Shown here in pieces: positions 8,055 to 13,373 of a stretch of 13,373 nt of DNA. The position numbers and the translations under genes are program-made. The notes beneath the pieces were generated by a model. That model did no database searches. It was not told the origin of the DNA and saw nothing but the letters and a program-made list of their open reading frames with translations. The stretch lies in NCBI GenBank assembly GCA_002405435.1, contig DHLU01000136.1, forward strand, positions 1-13,373, written 5' to 3'. Within the stretch, counting starts at the first letter, position 1, and each line of letters starts with the position of its first letter. Source of the DNA: Flavobacteriales bacterium UBA4660. GTDB lineage: Bacteria; Bacteroidota; Bacteroidia; Flavobacteriales_D; Sanyastnellaceae.

Positions 8055-8602
8055 GCGGCACCCTCCCCGGTCAGCAAGACCACTTTATCAGCACCATCCT
8101 GTTCTTTCCACAGCACCCTGACTTTTTGGTTGTTGTAGCTGTCGACGCTCTGGCCGGTGTAGTTGGGCTCTATTGGAAGCTGTCTGGAAAACCTTCGGTC
8201 GATAAAAACCATGAGTTCCACGCTGTTGGGCCGGCCAAACTCGAGCAGCGCTTCCATGCCGGCACGGATACTTCGCCCGGTATAAAGCACATCGTCTACG
8301 AGAATAATATTGAGACCTTCTACAGAGAAATTGATTTGGGTATCGCGGGCCAGCAGGGGCTTCGAGGTCCGGCGAAAATCGTCACGGAAAAAGGTGATAT
8401 CCAGAATGCCGTGGCGTATCGCGGTATCCGGCAGCAATGCGCCGAGATGGCTCACCAGGCGCTGGGCGAGGTAAATGCCCCGCGGCTGCAAGCCTATAAT
8501 CGCACTCTGACCGAACCTGTCGTGGTTCTCTATGAGTTGGTGGCACAGCCGGTCTATGACCAGCGACATGTGCCGTGAATCCATCAGCAGCAGGGGTTGC
8601 AT
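8051..8602 (-). CDS. pyrR: PyrR pyrimidine regulator / uracil phosphoribosyltransferase homologue
   Basis: A type I phosphoribosyltransferase-fold protein of 183 residues, typical for PyrR (about 180). The PRPP-binding motif IILVDDVLYTGRS is at 99-111, preceded by GILDITFFRDDFRR and GLQPRGIYLAQRL; VFIDRRFSRQLPI follows. In Firmicutes PyrR binds pyr leader RNA and attenuates transcription, and many homologues also make UMP from uracil and PRPP. In Bacteroidota the RNA role is not established as far as I know, and here the apparent leader is too short for an attenuator. It is the first gene of the pyrR-pyrB pair, and its stop overlaps the pyrB start. The ATG at 8602 gives the full family-length N-terminus. 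Confidence 0.95.
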   Translation of the reverse strand: MQPLLLMDSRHMSLVIDRLCHQLIENHDRFGQSAIIGLQPRGIYLAQRLVSHLGALLPDTAIRHGILDITFFRDDFRRTSKPLLARDTQINFSVEGLNIILVDDVLYTGRSIRAGMEALLEFGRPNSVELMVFIDRRFSRQLPIEPNYTGQSVDSYNNQKVRVLWKEQDGADKVVLLTGEGAA

Positions 8603-8611
8603 GTCAGGCGG

Positions 8612-8619
8612 CTAAGATA
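8612..8619 (-). promoter_or_regulatory. Candidate -7 element for pyrRB
   Basis: The minus strand reads TATCTTAG, one mismatch from TAnnTTTG, ending 9 bases before the pyrR ATG. A T-rich stretch about 17 bases further upstream could stand in for the -33 element. If real, transcription starts only a few bases before the ATG, so the pyrR message would be nearly leaderless. Confidence 0.4.
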
Positions 8620-8726
8620 GGGGGCTGAGACCCGTGAAAAAAACCTGATGTGTCAACAACTTTTCGGAAACTTTAACCCTGGCACGTAAGTAGTAAGGAA
8701 ATAAAAAAGGGAATTTCGCTTTGATG

Positions 8727-8755
8727 TTCCCCGCCACGGGGATATACGGTATCCC
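8727..8755. repeat. Overlapping inverted repeats before the giant gene, copy A
   Basis: Two hairpins share bases. One is TCCCCG-CCA-CGGGGA (8728-8742, 6-bp stem) and the other is GGGATA-TACGG-TATCCC (8739-8755, 6-bp stem). Both cannot form at once. The second ends 12 bases before the ATG at 8768. The block resembles the sequence at 7078-7100. It could affect translation or be a degenerate repetitive palindrome; neither is shown. Confidence 0.4.
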
Positions 8756-8767
8756 AACCCGAAAGAC

Positions 8768-9613
8768 ATGCCCATAGCCCGCTACCTGATTATAGCCTGC
8801 ACCCTCACCCTCTGCCTGCCGGCCGGAGCTCAACGCATCAGCAAGTTCACCCATGAGCCCGAGAAGTTTCTTCAGGAATTGATCGGCCTGTTTAACGAAA
8901 GCAAAAAGGCCCAGGGCAAAGACTTCGTTGAAAAACAATTTGGCCCTTTGTGGCTGGGGGATGCGTATTCGGCTACGCAGCGGGAAATGATTTACGAGAC
9001 CTCAGACCAGCTTTTGAAATCAGGAGCCAAGATCTACCCTGATTTCGAAAACCTGCTTCTCCTGCTGATCGCATTTCCCAACTCCGGCAATACCGTATTG
9101 GACTTGGTGAATTGGAATGAGGTACTGCTCAGGAGTCTTTCCGATAAAAAGCTGAAAAAGTACTACAGCGACTTTCTTCGCACCTCTACCCTGCTCTTCC
9201 GTGACCTTACCTTTTACGAAACCGACGGCGTGCAATGGAAGAGTTCCAGCCGCGGCTTCAGTTTTGAGGCAGACTCGGTTATTCGCGTCATATTTCACTC
9301 ACTCGACCTCAAGTGTTATTCCAAGGGCGACAGCTCTATTATTTACAACACCAGCGGTATTTATTACCCGGGCATCGACCGCTGGGACGGATCGTCAGGA
9401 CGGGTCACCTGGAAACGGGCTGGATTCGACCCGGAAAAAACCTTCGCCCAAATAAGCACTTACAACATCCGCGTACGCGGATCTACCTATGACATGGACT
9501 CGGTGATTTTCTACAACGAATTTTTCGATACCCCGCTGGCTGGAAAACTTACCGATAAGATCCTGGCCGGCAAAAACGAAGAAACCGCCACCTATCCGAG
9601 GTTTGACTCTTAG
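8768..9613 (+). CDS. Giant secreted protein, N-terminal piece up to in-frame TAG
   Basis: A 281-residue open piece. MPIARYLIIACTLTLCLPAGAQ is a good Sec signal peptide with cleavage near AGA, which fixes the start. Residues 23-150 look helical and mixed (EPEKFLQELIGLFNESKKAQG, YPDFENLLLLLIAFP). From about 155 the sequence becomes beta-rich (GFSFEADSVIRVIFHSLDLK, SIIYNTSGIYYPGIDRWDG). It ends abruptly at TYPRFDS in the middle of what seems a continuing domain. If translated alone it would give a truncated exported product. The leader upstream carries the overlapping hairpins at 8728-8755. Confidence 0.75.
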   Translation: MPIARYLIIACTLTLCLPAGAQRISKFTHEPEKFLQELIGLFNESKKAQGKDFVEKQFGPLWLGDAYSATQREMIYETSDQLLKSGAKIYPDFENLLLLLIAFPNSGNTVLDLVNWNEVLLRSLSDKKLKKYYSDFLRTSTLLFRDLTFYETDGVQWKSSSRGFSFEADSVIRVIFHSLDLKCYSKGDSSIIYNTSGIYYPGIDRWDGSSGRVTWKRAGFDPEKTFAQISTYNIRVRGSTYDMDSVIFYNEFFDTPLAGKLTDKILAGKNEETATYPRFDS

Positions 9614-12600
9614 TTCAAACGCCTCCAGATCATAATCATCGTGCCGGGCGTTGATTATGTCGGCGGATTTACGATGGCTGGCATCCGGCTCGCCGGCAGC
9701 GGAACGTCGGAAAACCTGGCTGTGCTGACCATTCAAAGAGAAGGAAAAACGTTTATGAAGGCCCGAAGCCTCGAGTTTTCCATTGAGCCCGCGCGCATAA
9801 CCGCCCAGCACGCACAGGTAATATTTTACATCGAGAAAGACTCGATCTTCCATCCGGATCTCAACATGAAGTTTGACCGGGAATCGCGCCGGCTCACGCT
9901 GCTTCGCCTCGATGAAGGTATATCGAAAGCACCCTTTCAGAACTCGTATCACCACATGGATATGTATTTTGAGGCGCTGTACTGGAGCATCGACGACCCG
10001 CTGATTGAAATGGGTGCCATTCTCGGAAGCACACAGCACGTCGCTGCCTTTGAAAGCAACCAATATTTCAAGAAAAAACGGTACGATGCCATGATGGGCC
10101 TCGACCTCGACCACCCGCTCTATCAGATTAAGTCTTACGCCAAGCAAACCGGCCGCGATGAGTTTTATGCCTCAGAACTTGTGCGTTTTCTGAACCACAG
10201 CGAACAACAATGGCACCCGGTGCTGATTGACCTTAACAACAAGGGGTTTATCCGTTATGACATCAATACCCGCTACATCACCGTACTGGAAAAAACCCGT
10301 GCCTACCTTGAAAACAACGTCGGCAAGCGCGATTATGATGTGCTTCAGTTCAACAGCGAAGTTGCTGCGGGCAACAACGCCCAACTCAGCCTGCTTAACT
10401 ACGACCTGCTTGTCAAAGGAGTCGACCGGTTTAACGTGAGTGACTCTCAGAAGGTAACCTGCTACCCTGAACGCGGAGAAGTAATTCTCAAGAAGAACCG
10501 TGATTTTAAGTTCGGAGGACGGATTTTTGCCGGAAACTTCGAATTCCTCGGAAAGGAGTATTTCTTCAACTTTAAGGAATTCAAACTCGACCTGTTGCAG
10601 GTCGATTCATGCCGCATCTACGTGGAAGATGAAACCTCGCGCATGGAAGACGGAAGTTTTGAACGCGTGCGCGTCAAAAGCGTGCTGCGCGACCTTGCCG
10701 GCAACATCAAAATTGACGCACCCACCAACCGCAGCGGATACCACTCAAAGGTTTATCCGCAATTTCCGATTTTTAACTGCACCAAACTATCGTATGTGTA
10801 CTGGGAGGATCCGCGCATTCAAAAGGGCGTGTACAAAAAAGACAAGTTCTATTACCAGGTAGAGCCCTTCACCATTGACTCACTCGACAACTTCGCGAAA
10901 AAAGACCTGAAATTCAACGGTACCCTTGTGAGATGTGGCATTTTCCCCGATCTGGAGGAACCACTGGTGCTAATGGATGACTATTCGCTAGGCTTTAAAA
11001 AGACGACCGGTGATGCGGGCTTGCCGGCATACGGAGGTAAATCACGGGTCAAGGCTAACCTGCAGCTCGATTTCGAGGGACTGCAGGGCGCAGGCGACCT
11101 GGAATACCTGACCAGCCTCTCACAGTCAGACAAGTTTATGTTTTTCCCTGACAGTACAAAAGGAAAAACACGCTCGTTCCGCAACAAGGAACAGACCGGA
11201 AAGGTCGAAATTCCCAAGGCGCTGTGCGAGTCACTGAATGTCCCCTACTACCCCTACCTCGATCACCTCGACGCCTCGACCATCGAACAGGAAATTGAAA
11301 TGTTTGAAAGTGAAGCCACCCTCGAAGGCACCCTCTTTCTGTCGCCGAAGGGTATGAAGGGCCGGGGAGATATGTTTTTCAGCGGGGCTACACTAAGCTC
11401 ATTAGACTTCGACTACAAGCGCCGAAAGATCCTCGCCGATACCAGTGCATTCAAATTGGCCGCCATGGAAGGCGTCGGCGTCGGCGCCCTGGCTTTTAAG
11501 ACGGATAACGTATCGGCGGATGTTGATTTCGACCTGCGCAAGGGAAAATTCAAGTCTAACAGCGGCGAAACCAAGATCGAACTTCCGCAGAATCAGTATT
11601 TCTGCTACATGGATGAATTTACCTGGTACATGGACAAGGCCGAGATGGACATGTCGTCAAGCCGGGCCGCTTCTGATGACCTCGTGATTGATACGGGAGA
11701 AGACGCTACCAAATCAAATTTCTGGTCTGTTGCCGAAGGCCAGGACTCACTCAACTTCCTTTCGCCCAGGGCCAAATACGATATCAAAAAGTCGCTGGTT
11801 ACCTGCGACAAAATCAAGTATATCGTTGTAGCCGACTCCAAACTGACCCCCGACAGCGGGCGCGTTTATGTGGAGAAGTTTGCACGGATGCGCCCGCTTA
11901 CCCGCGCGCAGTTGCTCAGTAACTACACCACTGCCTACCATAAAATCTTTAATGCCGATCTTCAGATATTCGGCCGCAAGCGCTACACAGGAGCAGGCGA
12001 CTATGCGTATATCGATGAAAATAAGAAAGAACAAATTATCCATTTTGATGACATCAAGGTAGACACCACGCTGCAAACCATTGGTACCGGAAACATTCCG
12101 GAAGAAGCCGGCTTTTTCCTGTCGCCCGCCTTTGAGTACTTCGGAAAATTTGAAATGTCGGCTAACCAAAAACCCCTCACCTTTGACGGTGGTGTCCGTA
12201 TTCTGCACAATTGCCCCATGCTCGAGCGGCATTTCTTCGAGTTCCGGGCCCCGGTGATACCCGATGAAATCTACATTCCGGTAGATACGAACATGCGCTC
12301 TGTCGAAAGCATCAAACTCGGCGCAGGTATGATGATGACCGAAGACACCCCGATGGATGTATACCCTGCCTTCCTGTCGCCAAGGCCAGACCCGGACGAC
12401 AAGGCCCTGATAGACGCCATCGGATTTCTTTACTGGGACAAAGCGGCACGGAAATACCTGATCGGCAGCAAAGAGAAGATCAAACAACCCAAACTGGCCG
12501 GCAACCTGGTTTCGCTGCACGCAGATGGTTGCGAACTGAACGGCGACGGCCGCATTTCGTACAACGTAGACCTAGGCCTGGTGCGGTTTGACCAGGTGGG

Positions 12601-12733
12601 AACGGTAAAATACAACCCGTCTTCCGGAGATGTCACCGTTCAGTGGTCATGCCTGCTCGATTTCCGATGGAAGAATCAGCCACCAAGCGCATCAGTGAGC
12701 AGCTCGAAATGTGGCCCAACCTGCTGCCGGTAG
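9614..12733 (+). CDS. Giant secreted protein, central piece between the TAG and the frameshift
   Basis: Continues in the same frame straight after the TAG. The possible internal starts, GTG at 9641 and ATG at 9674 (MAGIRLAGSG), have no signal peptide and sit inside continuous protein-like sequence (FKRLQI..VPGVDYVGGFTMAG), so this is probably not an independent gene. The piece is about 1030 residues of long beta-strand-like stretches with Tyr/Phe-rich turns. They include VIFYIEKDSIFHPDLNMKFD, FLSPKGMKGRGDMFFSGATL and FGRKRYTGAGDYAYIDENKK. The last 23 residues after the frameshift (from RWKNQPPSASVSSSKCG) do not look like the rest and are an out-of-frame tail. Confidence 0.7.
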   Translation, partial: FKRLQIIIIVPGVDYVGGFTMAGIRLAGSGTSENLAVLTIQREGKTFMKARSLEFSIEPARITAQHAQVIFYIEKDSIFHPDLNMKFDRESRRLTLLRLDEGISKAPFQNSYHHMDMYFEALYWSIDDPLIEMGAILGSTQHVAAFESNQYFKKKRYDAMMGLDLDHPLYQIKSYAKQTGRDEFYASELVRFLNHSEQQWHPVLIDLNNKGFIRYDINTRYITVLEKTRAYLENNVGKRDYDVLQFNSEVAAGNNAQLSLLNYDLLVKGVDRFNVSDSQKVTCYPERGEVILKKNRDFKFGGRIFAGNFEFLGKEYFFNFKEFKLDLLQVDSCRIYVEDETSRMEDGSFERVRVKSVLRDLAGNIKIDAPTNRSGYHSKVYPQFPIFNCTKLSYVYWEDPRIQKGVYKKDKFYYQVEPFTIDSLDNFAKKDLKFNGTLVRCGIFPDLEEPLVLMDDYSLGFKKTTGDAGLPAYGGKSRVKANLQLDFEGLQGAGDLEYLTSLSQSDKFMFFPDSTKGKTRSFRNKEQTGKVEIPKALCESLNVPYYPYLDHLDASTIEQEIEMFESEATLEGTLFLSPKGMKGRGDMFFSGATLSSLDFDYKRRKILADTSAFKLAAMEGVGVGALAFKTDNVSADVDFDLRKGKFKSNSGETKIELPQNQYFCYMDEFTWYMDKAEMDMSSSRAASDDLVIDTGEDATKSNFWSVAEGQDSLNFLSPRAKYDIKKSLVTCDKIKYIVVADSKLTPDSGRVYVEKFARMRPLTRAQLLSNYTTAYHKIFNADLQIFGRKRYTGAGDYAYIDENKKEQIIHFDDIKVDTTLQTIGTGNIPEEAGFFLSPAFEYFGKFEMSANQKPLTFDGGVRILHNCPMLERHFFEFRAPVIPDEIYIPVDTNMRSVESIKLGAGMMMTEDTPMDVYPAFLSPRPDPDDKALIDAIGFLYWDKAARKYLIGSKEKIKQPKLAGNLVSLHADGCELNGDGRISYNVDLGLVRFDQVGTVKYNPSSGDVTVQWSCLLDFRWKNQPPSASVSSSKCGPTCCR

Positions 12734-13239
12734 ACATTTCCAAAAGCCAATATGAAAAGGGCCTGACCGAACTGCTCGGCACCGAACAGTCAGACAAACT
12801 CATCTCTGAATTGAGCCTCGGCGGGCAACTCAAGAAGGTTCCGGAAGAACTCCAGAAATTTCTCTACCTCGCCGACGTGCGGATGTACTGGGACGTGGTC
12901 GATGAAACCTGGCAAAGCACGGGCAGCATCGGCATCGCCAACATGGGCAAAAAACAACTCTTCCGGTATGTGAAAGGAAAAATTGAAATCGAAAGAAGCC
13001 GCTCAGCCGATGTGTTCAGGTTGTACATAGAACTGGATCCGGCCAACTGGTATTTCTTCGAGTACAAGGCAGGCATTATGTCTGTATCTACCAGCGACCA
13101 GGAGATGATTAAGGTGCTGACCGAAGTAAAAGACGACAAGCGCAAATTCGAAGTGAACAATGTAAAATACCAGTGGGTGCTGCTGGCTACCAAGAAAAAG
13201 CGCGACGATTTTGTGGAGCGTTTCAGCGAGTTCGACTGA
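12664..13239 (+). CDS. Giant secreted protein, C-terminal piece in the -1 frame
   Basis: The true protein sequence resumes at CCG ATG (PMEESATKRISEQLEMWPN) and runs 191 residues to TGA. It contains a helical part (GTEQSDKLISELSLGG, VPEELQKFLYLADVRMYWD) and a beta-rich end (GSIGIANMGKKQLFRYVKGK, DVFRLYIELDPANWYFFEY). The frame remains open back to a GTG at 12643 and has an ATG at 12649, but these give MVMPARF, which overlaps the coding sequence of the preceding frame and is unlikely to be a start. There is no signal peptide, so it would not reach the envelope alone. Confidence 0.7.
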   Translation, partial: PMEESATKRISEQLEMWPNLLPVDISKSQYEKGLTELLGTEQSDKLISELSLGGQLKKVPEELQKFLYLADVRMYWDVVDETWQSTGSIGIANMGKKQLFRYVKGKIEIERSRSADVFRLYIELDPANWYFFEYKAGIMSVSTSDQEMIKVLTEVKDDKRKFEVNNVKYQWVLLATKKKRDDFVERFSEFD

Positions 13240-13294
13240 CCGCAAATCCATCGGTATGTCACAAGCAACAACCTTGCGGGCAGCCGACCAGGCA

Positions 13295-13324
13295 CCGGTG
13301 ACCGCCTATGAAGCAGGTCACCGG
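13295..13324 (+). terminator. Hairpin downstream of the giant gene
   Basis: A perfect 9-base inverted repeat, CCGGTGACC and GGTCACCGG, is separated by 12 bases and begins 56 bases after the stop at 13239. Only CTTTG follows instead of a full U-tract, so it is a possible weak or factor-assisted terminator, or an operator-like palindrome for the next gene outside the window. I see no gene in 13240-13373. Confidence 0.4.
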
Positions 13325-13373
13325 CTTTGTAGCCCCCATTCACCCGCACTCGTGTATCTATGCACCCTAGAAT

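Larger units (their letters stand above)
8768..13239 (+). pseudogene. Giant secreted protein gene, interrupted by a nonsense codon and a frameshift
   Basis: Three open pieces behave as one gene. 8768-9613 and the following frame up to 12733 are in the same reading frame, separated only by TAG at 9611-9613 (context TYPRFDS*FKRLQI). Near 12664 the protein-like sequence passes from that frame into the -1 frame: VQWSCLLDF continues as PMEESATKRISEQLE, while the original frame runs into 23 unconvincing residues and a stop. Restoring both gives about 1490 residues: a Sec signal peptide, then beta-rich sequence heavy in Phe, Tyr, Asp and Gly. No transmembrane helix appears after the signal. I do not recognise a named family. 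I recall similar large hypothetical proteins in Bacteroidota, and some segments (for example GDYAYIDENKKEQIIHFDDI) look like LptA/OstA-style envelope beta modules, but that is inference. The lack of any other stop over so many codons implies that the lesions are recent or are sequence errors. Confidence 0.8.

Noticed and set aside
7101..8138. A 345-codon plus-strand open frame, longer than pyrB itself
   Set aside because: It is antisense to pyrB and the 3' end of pyrR and shows no domain-like sequence; pyrB motifs on the other strand are unambiguous.
8666..8692. Possible ECF sigma-factor promoter for the giant gene (GGAAAC ... CGTAAG)
   Set aside because: The spacer is only 13 bases, shorter than the 16-17 typical of such promoters, and no second site supports it.
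9611..9613. Genome-wide TAG reassignment or a pyrrolysine-type codon
   Set aside because: hutH uses TAG as its natural stop and no suppressor tRNA or related gene is in the window; a simple mutation or error explains it better.
11747..12520. A 257-codon minus-strand open frame inside the giant gene
   Set aside because: The plus-strand frame is continuous and protein-like across it; the antisense product has no recognisable motif, signal or promoter.
12643..12733. Two overlapping genes (out-of-frame overlap of 91 bases) instead of a frameshift
   Set aside because: The tail of the first frame (RWKNQPPSAS...) and the head of the second (MVMPARF) both look non-native, while joining at DF-PMEE gives smooth sequence.
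13340..13373. Promoter-like TATCTATG near the right edge
   Set aside because: It has one mismatch to TAnnTTTG, an over-long distance (25 bases) to the nearest TTTG, and no downstream gene visible to test it.

Overview
The window looks like a chromosomal piece from a member of the Bacteroidota, probably a flavobacterial or related environmental lineage with mid-range GC. Four signs support this: a secreted protein ending in a type IX secretion (Por) C-terminal sorting domain; promoter-like TAnnTTTG -7 elements and no Shine-Dalgarno sequences; a PyrR-PyrB-STAS-RNase Z neighbourhood that I recall from this phylum; and large secreted proteins of unknown function. I see no tRNA, rRNA, CRISPR array, transposase or phage gene.

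Layout, left to right. (1) 2-1870 (+) is the 3' part of a gene cut by the window edge. It encodes a charged coiled-coil region, an Ala/Gly/Ser/Asn linker and two SPOR-like repeats. (2) 2009-3211 (+) encodes a membrane-anchored GAF-PAS protein that ends in a histidine-kinase-like H-box helix pair with no ATPase domain. (3) On the minus strand, in transcription order: pyrR (8602-8051), pyrB (8054-7116), a STAS anti-sigma-factor antagonist (6982-6620), a T9SS-sorted secreted protein (6611-5814), a strong intrinsic terminator, rnz (5732-4818) and hutH (4742-3249). pyrR/pyrB overlap by ATGA. The STAS gene and the secreted-protein gene can also overlap by ATGA. The STAS gene has its own good -7 element, so pyrRB and STAS/T9SS look like separate transcription units. 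(4) 8768-13239 (+) is one very large gene for a secreted protein of about 1490 residues, broken into three reading-frame pieces by an in-frame TAG (9611-9613) and a -1 frameshift (near 12664). Everything else in it is open and protein-like.

How the genes work together: PyrR and PyrB belong to pyrimidine synthesis and uptake control, RNase Z to tRNA 3' maturation, and HutH to histidine breakdown, here without other hut genes. The STAS protein is a cytoplasmic partner-switch component whose kinase and phosphatase are not in the window. The GAF-PAS protein is a possible signalling partner that lacks its own catalytic domain. No physical pathway links all these genes.

The most notable features are the doubly interrupted giant gene, the ATPase-less kinase-like protein, the apparent coupling of a cytosolic STAS gene to a T9SS cargo gene, and two similar palindromic intergenic sequences flanking pyrRB.
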